From positions 1 through 18,405 of the forward strand of contig CAREUR010000019.1 of NCBI GenBank assembly GCA_948968885.1: a stretch of DNA of 18,405 nt. The letters are read 5' to 3'. This DNA comes from an uncultured Eubacteriales bacterium (GTDB lineage: Bacteria; Bacillota; Clostridia; Oscillospirales; Acutalibacteraceae). The translations under genes and the position numbers were made by a program. Below, piece after piece: positions 1-7,206 of this stretch (position 1 is the first letter of the stretch; every line of letters begins with the position of its first letter). The notes under the pieces were generated by a model. It had not been told where the DNA came from. It made no database searches and saw only the letters and a list, made by a program, of their open reading frames with translations.

Positions 1-165
1 AATATTCAACTTGCCCCTAAAGTTCTTTTCAAAAAAGCTCAAAAGCGCCATAGAATCAGCTCCGCCAGAGACTCCGATAATCACGGTCTCAGCATTCTCC
101 AGCATCCCATACTTAAAAATCGCCTCGTTAATTTTTGCCTCAATGCGGCTAACTTCAGAACTCAA
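1..165 (-). CDS. tilS: tRNA(Ile)-lysidine synthase TilS, N-terminal part (cut by window edge)
   Basis: Only the first 55 codons are present; the reading frame runs off the left edge of the window. Reading the minus strand gives a protein with SGGADSMAL at residues 33-41, the PP-loop ATP-binding motif (SGGxDS) typical of TilS. In this family the enzyme uses ATP and lysine to convert the wobble cytidine of the AUA-reading tRNA(Ile) to lysidine, which is essential in most bacteria. The start is inferred to be TTG at 163-165, because AGGAGG lies at 175-180 with a 9-nt spacer and no ATG occurs before the motif except one (residue 21) that would leave too short an N-terminus. The start lies inside the end of dnaB (11-nt overlap including the dnaB stop), which suggests translational coupling. 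Another PP-loop ATPase is possible in principle, but SGGxDSMAL favours TilS. Confidence 0.85.
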   Translation of the reverse strand, partial: MSSEVSRIEAKINEAIFKYGMLENAETVIIGVSGGADSMALLSFFEKNFRGKLNI

Positions 166-1525
166 GCCGTTTTGCCTCCTTAGCTGTAAACCGCATAAAC
201 TCTCCCTGCCAATGCAGCGGCACCGAACGCGTTTCACCATGCCTGTTCTTCGCAATTATACACTCACCGCTGTTTCTATCAGCGTTCTCGTCGACGTTGT
301 CACCGTCCTTATAGTAGTCGTTGCGGTAGAGAAACAGCACAATATCGGCATCCTGCTCAATAGAACCAGAATCACGCAAGTCCGATAGCAACGGACGATG
401 ATCCGTGCGTTGTTCGCTGGCACGAGACAACTGCGACAGAGTAACGACCGGCACGTTGATTTCCTTCGCCATAATTTTGAGGCTCCTCGTAATCACAGAA
501 ACCTCCTGAACCCGATTCTCGATCCGTTTTCCGCCGGAAATCAGCTGCAGATAGTCCACCACAACCAAGTCGACATTCTTTAAGCGCCGCAGTTTTGCCT
601 TCATTTCCGATACCGTAATCCCGGGCGTGTCGTCAAAGTAAATCTCCGAGCGTGACAAAATGTCACCCGCCTCTATAAGCCGGATCCATTCGTCGTCGGC
701 CAACTTGCCCGTGCGCAGCTTCATCCCAGCAACCATAGCCTCTGTGGAAAGCAACCTAGAGGTAAGCTGCTCCTTCGTCATTTCAAGCGAGAAAAATGCA
801 ACCCTCTTTTTTTCTTTAACCGCAATATGGCGCGCAATGTTCAGCGCAAAGCTAGTTTTACCCATGCCAGGCCGAGCCGCTAGCAAAATTAAGTCCGACC
901 GGTTAAGGCCGCTTATAGTCTCGTCCAGATCCTTAATCCCCGTCGGCACGCCCTGATACAGCTGGTTCTCATCCGAATTCAGCCTATCCAGCCTGTCAAA
1001 AGTCTCGATAATCGTCTCGTTAATCCTCTGCAGCCCCTGCATATTCTTGCCCTGGCGGATATCAAAAATCTTTTGCTCGGCCGAATCCAACAGCGTTGCT
1101 GCGTCTCCAGCACCAGAAGACGCGTCTTCAATTATGTCCCTCGCCGTAGTGATGAGCGTGCGCACGTCATAGTTGTCTCGGACAATGTAGGCATATGTAC
1201 TCGCGTTCTTAATCGACGGCACAATTTGAGCCAGCTGCAACAAATAAGTCTTCGCATTCGCCTCGTCAAAGTCGCCGTCCTTCTTTAAGTTGTCAAGCAC
1301 GGTAACAAAGTCGATGGGCCGCCCAAGCGTGAACATCTCAAGCATCGTGGCGTAGATCAGCTTATGGTTTGCCAAATAAAAATAATCCGCCGTAGGCAAA
1401 ATCTCTATGATTCTGTCCAAGCACTGCGAGTCCAGCAATATAGCGCCCAAAACCGACTGCTCTGCCTCTGCACTAAACGGCAGCTTTAAGCCATCGTACC
1501 CAGAAGTAACTTTTATCTCATCCAT
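155..1525 (-). CDS. dnaB: Replicative DNA helicase DnaB
   Basis: This is the hexameric replicative helicase that unwinds DNA at the fork using ATP (DnaC in Bacillus nomenclature). The N-terminal primase-interacting domain begins with AEAEQSVLGAILL, near residue 20. The RecA-like motor domain shows Walker A ARPGMGKTS (about residues 217-225), Walker B with VVVDYLQLI (about 321-329) and the late motif SDLRDSGSIEQDADIV (about 381-396). Length is 456 aa, normal for the family, and no intein is present. The start is set at the ATG at 1525, which has AAGGGAG 9 nt upstream. An in-frame ATG at 1549 would add eight residues but has no ribosome binding site. The gene is 39 nt downstream of rplI and overlaps tilS, so it is very likely in the same operon. 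Confidence 0.97.
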   Translation of the reverse strand: MDEIKVTSGYDGLKLPFSAEAEQSVLGAILLDSQCLDRIIEILPTADYFYLANHKLIYATMLEMFTLGRPIDFVTVLDNLKKDGDFDEANAKTYLLQLAQIVPSIKNASTYAYIVRDNYDVRTLITTARDIIEDASSGAGDAATLLDSAEQKIFDIRQGKNMQGLQRINETIIETFDRLDRLNSDENQLYQGVPTGIKDLDETISGLNRSDLILLAARPGMGKTSFALNIARHIAVKEKKRVAFFSLEMTKEQLTSRLLSTEAMVAGMKLRTGKLADDEWIRLIEAGDILSRSEIYFDDTPGITVSEMKAKLRRLKNVDLVVVDYLQLISGGKRIENRVQEVSVITRSLKIMAKEINVPVVTLSQLSRASEQRTDHRPLLSDLRDSGSIEQDADIVLFLYRNDYYKDGDNVDENADRNSGECIIAKNRHGETRSVPLHWQGEFMRFTAKEAKRLEF

Positions 1526-1564
1526 GTCGTCCTGCTCCCTTGCGGCCATTTTTAAGCGAATCGC

Positions 1565-2011
1565 CTATTCGCCCACAACCATAACCGTCATCTTGGCGCT
1601 TATGCCGTTATAAAGCTTCACCTCAAACTCATAGCTGCCAAGCGACTTAATTTCGCCATTTAAAGAGATTTTTCGCTTATCAATAGAAACATTATAATTC
1701 TTCTCAATCTCCGTAGCAACCTCCTTGGCCGTAATAGAGCCAAAAAGACGACCTCCGTTGCCCGCCTTGGCTGATATCTTTACAATCTTTTCATCTATAA
1801 CCGCCATCTCTTCCTTGGCCTTCTTAATCTCCTCCTCAATCCGGTGCTGCATGGCCTTTTTCGCATTATCGAGCTCGTTCAAAGCCTGTGCTGTTGCCTC
1901 TTTGGCTAATTTTTTAGGCAGCAAACAATTTCTCGCATAACCATCCGAAACCTTGATCAAATCGCCTTTTTTGCCTCTACCTCTCACGTTGCTTAATAGT
2001 ATCACTTGCAT
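1565..2011 (-). CDS. rplI: 50S ribosomal protein L9
   Basis: This is the large-subunit protein that binds 23S rRNA near the base of the L1 stalk and helps keep reading frame. The N-terminal domain reads MQVILLSNVRGRGKKGD followed by the signature VSDGYARN. A long lysine/glutamate-rich connecting helix follows (roughly residues 40-75), then the C-terminal domain ending MTVMVVGE. At 148 aa it has the usual L9 length. The ATG at 2011 is chosen over an upstream start at 2032 because L9 proteins begin MxVILL and because GGGAG lies 8 nt before it. It sits 21 nt after gdpP, an arrangement (gdpP-rplI-dnaB) common in Firmicutes. Confidence 0.97.
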   Translation of the reverse strand: MQVILLSNVRGRGKKGDLIKVSDGYARNCLLPKKLAKEATAQALNELDNAKKAMQHRIEEEIKKAKEEMAVIDEKIVKISAKAGNGGRLFGSITAKEVATEIEKNYNVSIDKRKISLNGEIKSLGSYEFEVKLYNGISAKMTVMVVGE

Positions 2012-2032
2012 CGTCAACACTCCCAAAATCAA

Positions 2033-3973
2033 TTAATTATTTATTGCTGTGATCATTGCCATGACTCTCTCTTTAACCTGCTCCACATCGGCATCTTCGA
2101 TCTGCGCTCCAGCCATCGTTTGATGTCCGCCGCCGCCCAGCTTTTCCATCAAAGGCTGAACGTTAACATCCCCCATAGACCGGGCAGAAACGTTCACCAC
2201 ATCGTTGTCAAAATATATAACAAAAGACGCCTTAACCCCCTGAATATCGAGCAATTCGTCCGCTGCCTGCGCCGCCGCCAACCGGATATTCTTCATGCTC
2301 CGCGGAGAGACCGATATAGCGCAGCTGTTGAAGATCTCCGCCGTAGAAACCAGCTGATATTTCTCCTTATAAGTCGTTATAGTATTAGAAAAAAAACGCT
2401 TCACAGTCACAGTGCTAGCCCCTCGTTTGCGCAAGAACGCCGCCGCTTCAAAGGTCCGAACACCTGTCTTAAGCACAAAATTTCTCGTATCCAGCATGAT
2501 CCCAGAAAGCAAAGCCTCCGCCTCAACAGAAGTCAAAAAGTCCTCTCCAAAATACTGAATAAGCTCCGTAACCATCTCCGAAGCCGAAGACGCCGAGGGT
2601 TCATGATAAAAAACCAAAGCGCCGTCAATGTGATTCACCATCATTCTGTGATGATCAATCACAACCGTGCGCTTACACCGCTGATAAACCGAGAAATCCT
2701 CCACAAAGCTAGGCGAATGCGTGTCCACAACAATAAGCAAGGTCCTCTCTGTAATAATATTCAAAGCCGCCGAAGACGCAATAAACACCTTCTCGTCGGT
2801 AGCCTTCTTAACAGCCTGCACAACATTCTCTGCCAGAGTGGCCGCCTCGTTCAAAACAACATAAGCGTTCTTCTTCTGACCCTTAGTAACCGCGCTCCAC
2901 ATGCCAACGCAAGCACCCACGCTGTCCAGGTCCGAATATTTGTGCCCCATAATAAGGATCAAGTCGCTCTCCCGAACGTGCTCAAGCAGCGTGTTCGCAA
3001 TCACCCTCGTGCGCACCTTGTCGAGCTTTTCAGTCTCCTTTGAAACGCCTCCAAAAAAAGCGAACGTGTCCTTATGCTTAACCACAGCTTGGTCTCCGCC
3101 CCGGCCCAAAGCCATCTCCAAAGCCTTTTTGGCCCAAAGCTCACTTTCTCGCAAGTTAGCAGCATTCCTGCCCACACCAATCGAGATCGTCGCAAATTTG
3201 TTTTCATCAAGCCTAACTTTTCTCACAGATTCAAGCACCAAAAACTTCTCATCAACAAAGCCCTCAACATAACGCTCTTCAACAATCATCATATAAAAGG
3301 CGTCATTGAGCTTTCTGAAAATAGCCTTAGCGTCCCTTGCCCAGTTTTGAAGCAGCTGCTCGACCCCCGCAACAACCAAACTGCTCTGCTCAACCTCGAT
3401 GTCTCTCAAAATTTCATCCTTATTGTCAAACATAATCAGCATAACCGTCGGCCTGCTCGCCAAATACTCAAAGGTAGTCTCCTTATAGTAAGTGTTCTCA
3501 ATAAAATACAGCACATTTATTTTGGGCGAAGTCACGCCGTACACCGTGAATCTCTTGCCATTATGAGAAACATCAACACCGTTGCGCCCAAAAATATGGC
3601 CAACCTTCTTATTGTTCAAAAACTTCTCAACAGATTCACCCAAGCAATTTGAGTCCCCAGCAACTTCCACCTTAAACGAGTCATTCGCAAAAACAATCTC
3701 GTCATTTTTGCCAATAGCCACGGCAGAAAACGGCGTCCATTCCAAAAATTTATCGCTATCCCGCTGCGCGTCTAGTAAGTCACTCACAAGCGATTCCACA
3801 TATTTTCTAAAATCAAAAATTCCCCTGGCCAGCAAAAAGAACAAAACCACAACCAGAGCCAATTCCGCAAAAAATATATACTTGTTGAAAAACCAACTAA
3901 CCGCCGCCATCATGAACATCAGCAGGTTCATGATGAACACGAACGGCGTTGTAACCCAAACTTTTTTTCTCAA
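2033..3973 (-). CDS. gdpP: Cyclic-di-AMP phosphodiesterase GdpP (DHH/DHHA1, membrane-anchored)
   Basis: Family members hydrolyse c-di-AMP to pApA and so help set potassium and cell-wall homeostasis. Two membrane helices lie at about residues 8-29 and 33-50. A PAS-like sensor region follows (about 80-165), then a degenerate GGDEF domain retaining the family signature GRGGDQ (about 290-295). The DHH domain has GHKYSDLDS (about 343-351), VVDTHSPS (415-422), VIDHHR (438-443) and GIMLDTRNF (491-499), giving the metal-binding Asp/His set. The DHHA1 domain ends with GGGGHQTMAG (613-622). The start is placed at TTG 3973, with GGGGGTG 5 nt upstream. A TTG at 3991 is in frame and would add six residues but lacks a ribosome binding site. 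Length is about 646 aa, usual for GdpP. All visible catalytic residues are intact. Confidence 0.95.
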   Translation of the reverse strand: MRKKVWVTTPFVFIMNLLMFMMAAVSWFFNKYIFFAELALVVVLFFLLARGIFDFRKYVESLVSDLLDAQRDSDKFLEWTPFSAVAIGKNDEIVFANDSFKVEVAGDSNCLGESVEKFLNNKKVGHIFGRNGVDVSHNGKRFTVYGVTSPKINVLYFIENTYYKETTFEYLASRPTVMLIMFDNKDEILRDIEVEQSSLVVAGVEQLLQNWARDAKAIFRKLNDAFYMMIVEERYVEGFVDEKFLVLESVRKVRLDENKFATISIGVGRNAANLRESELWAKKALEMALGRGGDQAVVKHKDTFAFFGGVSKETEKLDKVRTRVIANTLLEHVRESDLILIMGHKYSDLDSVGACVGMWSAVTKGQKKNAYVVLNEAATLAENVVQAVKKATDEKVFIASSAALNIITERTLLIVVDTHSPSFVEDFSVYQRCKRTVVIDHHRMMVNHIDGALVFYHEPSASSASEMVTELIQYFGEDFLTSVEAEALLSGIMLDTRNFVLKTGVRTFEAAAFLRKRGASTVTVKRFFSNTITTYKEKYQLVSTAEIFNSCAISVSPRSMKNIRLAAAQAADELLDIQGVKASFVIYFDNDVVNVSARSMGDVNVQPLMEKLGGGGHQTMAGAQIEDADVEQVKERVMAMITAINN

Positions 3974-4028
3974 AAAAGCACCCCCGCGCAACGTGATCGC
4001 ATCAATTCATATGATAACAAATATCTAC

Positions 4029-6194
4029 TTAAATTTCCATAATTATTGGTAAAATCATAGGGCTTCTTTTCGTCTGCTCATAAAAAAACTTCGAAAGTTC
4101 GTCTTTAATCTTCGTCTTCATAATGCCCCATTCGCGGACTCCGTCTTCGTTGCAGCCTTCCAAAACTTTAATAACCTTATTTTTCGCAGTCTCCATCAAA
4201 GGTTCCGACTCTCTCACATAAACAAACCCCCGTGAGACAATGTCCGGCCCCGAAACAATATATCCATTCGAGAAGTCCATAGTGCAAACAACAACAATCA
4301 GCCCGTCCTGAGCCAAGTGCTTTCTATCTCGCAGAACAATACTTCCAACGTCACCAACCCCAAGGCCATCCACCAAAATTCTGCCAGCCGGCACCTTGCC
4401 CAAATATTTCAAGTAATCCTCGTTAATCTCGATAACATCGCCAATGTCACCAATAAAAACATTCGAGTGCTTCATGCCCATGCTCTTGGCCAACTGCGCA
4501 TGATGGTGCAAGTGCTTCTGCTCGCCGTGGACAGGGATAAAGTACTTCGGCTTAACAATTCCCTGAATAATCTTCAGCTCCTCCTGGCAGGCGTGGCCAG
4601 AAACGTGCACCTCATACATAGACTCATAAACGACCGTGCAGCCCTTTTTAAGAAGCTCGTTAACAACCGCTCCCACCATCTTCTCGTTTCCAGGAATCGG
4701 GTTTGCCGAAATAATGATAAAATCGTCCGGCCCAACCTCAACCTTTCGGTGGTCAGAGTAAGCCATCCTCGTCAAAGCAGACATCGGCTCGCCCTGGCTG
4801 CCAGTGGTCAAAAGCACCGTCTTTTCTTTAGGGTACTTGTTAAGCAAGTCTATATCGATAATCACCCCGTCCGGAATGTCAAGATAGCCCATCTCATCGG
4901 CAATAGCCATATAGTTAACCATGCTTCGCCCCGAAAAGGCAACCTTGCGGTCATATTTGTGCGCACAATTTATGATCTGCTGTATCCGGCCAATATTCGA
5001 CGCAAACGACGCAATTATAATCCGGTTGTTTTCGGCCTGTTTAAACAGGTGCTCGAAAGACGCAATGACCTTCTGCTCCGTGATGGTGTATCCCGCGCGT
5101 TCCGCATTGGTCGAGTCCGCAAACAAAGCCAAAACTCCCTGCGATCCAATCTGAGCAAACTTGCCAAGATCCGTCATTTCGCCTTGCACCGGCGTACAGT
5201 CAATTTTAAAGTCCCCCGTATGCACAAGCGTCCCGGCTGGAGAATATATCGCAACGCCCACAGCATCGGGGATAGAATGGTTCACATGGATAAATTCAAC
5301 TTCCATGCAGCCCAACTTTATCCGATGTCCCGGCGTAACGGCATTCAGCTTAGCCTTTTTAACCAAATTATACTCTTTTAGCTTGCTTCCAATCAGCCCA
5401 ATAGTCAGCGGCGTTGCATAAATCGGGATATTCACCTTCTTGAGCAAATAAGGAATCGCGCCAATATGGTCCTCGTGGCCATGCGTTATCACAAGACCCT
5501 TAATTTTATCAACATTTTTTTCAATATAAGAAAAATCCGGAATAACCAAGTCAACGCCCGGCATTTCGCCATCCGGAAAGGTCATGCCGCAGTCCAGAAC
5601 AAACATGTCACCCTCGCACTCAAACAAGGTGATGTTCTTGCCAATCTCATTCAAACCGCCCAAAAACGCCACTTTTATCGATGGCTTATTGCTCTTCTTT
5701 TTGGAGTAACGGCCAGTCTTTTTGCCAGCAGTCTTAACGTCAGTCGCAGTAGCCTCGGGCGAACTCTTACCAGTCGCCTTTTTTCTGTTATTATTAAAAG
5801 TCTGCCTTTTTTTGTTTTTGCCGGTCTGGTTTTGGTTTTGATTATTCGTACTTTGCCCCTGCGCATTAGCCAGAGCTGTCTTACCGTCAGAAGTTGCCTG
5901 CTCTTTGTTAGTGTTAGTGCTACTTTTATTCGGTCTGCCCACGTTAGTTCTTGTTCTGGTTCTTTTTAATTTGCTACTATCTTTAATTTCTCTCTTTGCG
6001 CCATTGTCGTTACCGTTAGTGACATTCGCACTCTTGTTTTCCGCATTATTGCTCAAATTATCAATAATAACCCTACCGTCCGAGCCCAGCAAAAGCTGAT
6101 CCGACTGCTTATTTATGTTCCGAGACGGATGCTGCCGTTTGGGAGCTGTTGGGATAGGTCTCCTTCCAATTAAATTCTCGTTTTGATCCATCAT
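4029..6194 (-). CDS. Ribonuclease J (metallo-beta-lactamase/beta-CASP) with long basic N-terminal extension
   Basis: RNase J has endonuclease and 5'-3' exonuclease activity and is central to mRNA decay and rRNA maturation in many Gram-positives. The catalytic core begins at KVAFLGGLNEIGKN (about residue 174). It shows HGHEDHIGAIPYL (238-250, the HxHxDH zinc motif), HTGDFKID (325-332), ADSTNAERAG (359-368), and beta-CASP/C-terminal motifs TTGSQGEP and SGHACQEEL, ending in the KPKYFIPVHGE region. Residues 1-173 precede the core and are rich in N, T, K, R, S and Q with KK/RR clusters, so probably disordered and possibly RNA- or partner-binding. Typical RNase J proteins start only a few residues before the core. 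The start is the ATG at 6194, with GGAGG 12 nt upstream. A start at 6224 is in frame but unsupported. I cannot decide between the J1 and J2 paralogue. It heads the minus-strand operon. Confidence 0.95.
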   Translation of the reverse strand: MMDQNENLIGRRPIPTAPKRQHPSRNINKQSDQLLLGSDGRVIIDNLSNNAENKSANVTNGNDNGAKREIKDSSKLKRTRTRTNVGRPNKSSTNTNKEQATSDGKTALANAQGQSTNNQNQNQTGKNKKRQTFNNNRKKATGKSSPEATATDVKTAGKKTGRYSKKKSNKPSIKVAFLGGLNEIGKNITLFECEGDMFVLDCGMTFPDGEMPGVDLVIPDFSYIEKNVDKIKGLVITHGHEDHIGAIPYLLKKVNIPIYATPLTIGLIGSKLKEYNLVKKAKLNAVTPGHRIKLGCMEVEFIHVNHSIPDAVGVAIYSPAGTLVHTGDFKIDCTPVQGEMTDLGKFAQIGSQGVLALFADSTNAERAGYTITEQKVIASFEHLFKQAENNRIIIASFASNIGRIQQIINCAHKYDRKVAFSGRSMVNYMAIADEMGYLDIPDGVIIDIDLLNKYPKEKTVLLTTGSQGEPMSALTRMAYSDHRKVEVGPDDFIIISANPIPGNEKMVGAVVNELLKKGCTVVYESMYEVHVSGHACQEELKIIQGIVKPKYFIPVHGEQKHLHHHAQLAKSMGMKHSNVFIGDIGDVIEINEDYLKYLGKVPAGRILVDGLGVGDVGSIVLRDRKHLAQDGLIVVVCTMDFSNGYIVSGPDIVSRGFVYVRESEPLMETAKNKVIKVLEGCNEDGVREWGIMKTKIKDELSKFFYEQTKRSPMILPIIMEI

Positions 6195-6283
6195 TACAAA
6201 TAAATACCTCCATAAAATAAACATTAAAAATAAAATAAAAAATCAAATTTTTACCTTTTGGTTATAAAAATTCTACAATAGTT

Positions 6284-6315
6284 AAAAAATAAATCTCCGC
6301 AGACGGTGCCGGAGA
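6284..6315 (-). promoter_or_regulatory. Terminator-like hairpin in the RNase J leader (possible attenuator)
   Basis: On the minus strand TCTCCG (6315-6310) pairs with CGGAGA (6299-6294). A bulged G and an inner CA/TG pair can extend the stem to 8 bp around a 5-nt loop. It is followed immediately by TTTATTTTTT (6293-6284). This has the shape of an intrinsic terminator but lies between the promoter and the RNase J start, so it would act as a leader attenuator or a 5' stabilising structure. It could also simply end a short transcript. Function is inferred from shape only. Confidence 0.45.
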
Positions 6316-6370
6316 GCGCAAAAAACAAATAGCCTAAGCATTTATAATCAAAAAATAAAAGTAACAGAAA

Positions 6371-6379
6371 ATTATAACA
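6371..6379 (-). promoter_or_regulatory. Second candidate promoter for the rnj operon (extended -10)
   Basis: On the minus strand TGTTATAAT (6379-6371) is a perfect extended -10 element (TGn-TATAAT). No good -35 is found at 16-18 nt. It lies downstream of the stronger promoter at 6416-6444, so it could be a second start site giving a shorter leader. The support is one motif only. Confidence 0.35.
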
Positions 6380-6415
6380 AATCCATTACCAAAACCGACC
6401 ACTAACGTTATTGTA

Positions 6416-6444
6416 ATTTTAACATTTTGCTATAAAATTGTCAA
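6416..6444 (-). promoter_or_regulatory. Sigma-A-type promoter for the rnj-gdpP-rplI-dnaB-tilS operon
   Basis: On the minus strand a perfect -35 TTGACA (6444-6439) is followed after 17 nt by TAAAAT (6421-6416), a 5/6 match to the -10 consensus. Transcription would start near 6409, leaving a leader of about 215 nt before the RNase J start. The whole divergent gap 6195-6612 holds this promoter, the leader hairpin, the rnhA promoter and AT-rich sequence. I see no other gene or known RNA in it. Confidence 0.7.
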
Positions 6445-6531
6445 GCAAAAACAGATATAATCCCTCAACGGCTACAGAATATTATTTGCAGATAATCTTT
6501 GCATAGTCACAAACCAGACCGCGAGCAAAAT

Positions 6532-6560
6532 TTGCATTCTTGATTTTAAGTTGATATAAT
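6532..6560 (+). promoter_or_regulatory. Promoter for rnhA (extended -10)
   Basis: TTGCAT (6532-6537), a 17-nt spacer and TATAAT (6555-6560), preceded by TGA, form an extended -10 promoter. Initiation would fall near 6567, about 45 nt before the rnhA start. The same TTGCAT-17-TATAAT arrangement recurs before the cysteine desulfurase gene. Confidence 0.65.
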
Positions 6561-6612
6561 TTATGTCGCTGTAATGTTCAAGATGAAATTTAAATTTTGA
6601 AATGAGGTGCGT

Positions 6613-7128
6613 GTGCGAATTAAATGCGAATTTACGATAAATTATTTTGTGAGTTTGGCGTTTAATCGTGCAGATTGCTTGAAAAAGGTCGAAATATTTA
6701 CCGATGGCGCCTGTTTGGGGAATCCTGGGCCGGGCGGCTGGGGCGCTATTTTAAGATATAATGGGCGCGAAAAGGAGATCTCTGGCGGGGACGCTAGCAC
6801 TACAAATAATCGGATGGAGCTTAGCGCCGTTATTGAGGCCTTGAGTCTGCTTAAGGAGCCTTGCTGCGTCACTTTGTGCAGCGATTCAAAATATGTCTGC
6901 GATGCTATCTCTAAGGGCTGGGCAAAAAAATGGCGTTCCAACGGCTGGAAGCGCTCTGGAAATTCTCCAGCTTTAAATATAGACCTGTGGGAAAAGCTGT
7001 TGCCATTGGTCGACAAACACAGCCTGTCAATAGTCTGGGTTAAGGGCCACGCTGGGCATCCAGAAAACGAGCGCTGCGATGAATTAGCCGTCCAAGCCGC
7101 AACCAAAGCCAAATCAGCTATCCGCTAA
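6613..7128 (+). CDS. rnhA: Ribonuclease HI
   Basis: RNase HI cleaves the RNA strand of RNA-DNA hybrids, removing R-loops and primers. The fold starts with KKVEIFTDGACLGNPGPGGW. The four acidic residues of the family are visible: Asp in TDG, Glu in NNRMELSA, Asp in CSDSKYV, and Asp in ENERCDELA near the C-terminus. WVKGHAGHPENE supplies the flexible histidine loop. The start is uncertain. GTG at 6613 has GAGG 5 nt upstream and gives 171 aa with a non-conserved extension of about 23 residues. GTG at 6607 overlaps that ribosome binding site. TTG at 6679 would give the classical length of about 149 aa (beginning LKKVEIF) but has no visible ribosome binding site. The gene is divergent from the RNase J operon. 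Confidence 0.93.
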   Translation: MRIKCEFTINYFVSLAFNRADCLKKVEIFTDGACLGNPGPGGWGAILRYNGREKEISGGDASTTNNRMELSAVIEALSLLKEPCCVTLCSDSKYVCDAISKGWAKKWRSNGWKRSGNSPALNIDLWEKLLPLVDKHSLSIVWVKGHAGHPENERCDELAVQAATKAKSAIR

Positions 7129-7141
7129 TATTTTCCAGCTA

Positions 7142-7170
7142 TTGCATAAAAAGTGCCGCCGGTGTATAAT
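7142..7170 (+). promoter_or_regulatory. Promoter for the cysteine desulfurase/scaffold pair
   Basis: TTGCAT (7142-7147), a 17-nt spacer and a perfect TATAAT (7165-7170) lie between the rnhA stop and the desulfurase start. The predicted start near 7177 gives a leader of about 30 nt. No operator or IscR-like site was recognised. Confidence 0.6.
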
Positions 7171-7206
7171 ATTCTAAATGAACTAGTTTTTATGAAGGTG
7201 ACCCCT

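Noticed and set aside
2006..3043. 345-codon open frame on the plus strand opposite gdpP
   Set aside because: It is antisense to a fully conserved DHH phosphodiesterase, its product is rich in Arg, His and Asn with no motif, and it has no ribosome binding site.
4317..5381. 354-codon open frame on the plus strand opposite the RNase J gene
   Set aside because: It mirrors the coding strand of a clear RNase J, has arginine/histidine/asparagine-rich composition and no recognisable domain or translation signal.
6456..6461. Plus-strand TATAAT as an additional rnhA promoter
   Set aside because: No -35 element lies at a workable distance; the nearest TTG-like hexamer leaves only a 12-nt spacer, and a better promoter lies downstream at 6532-6560.
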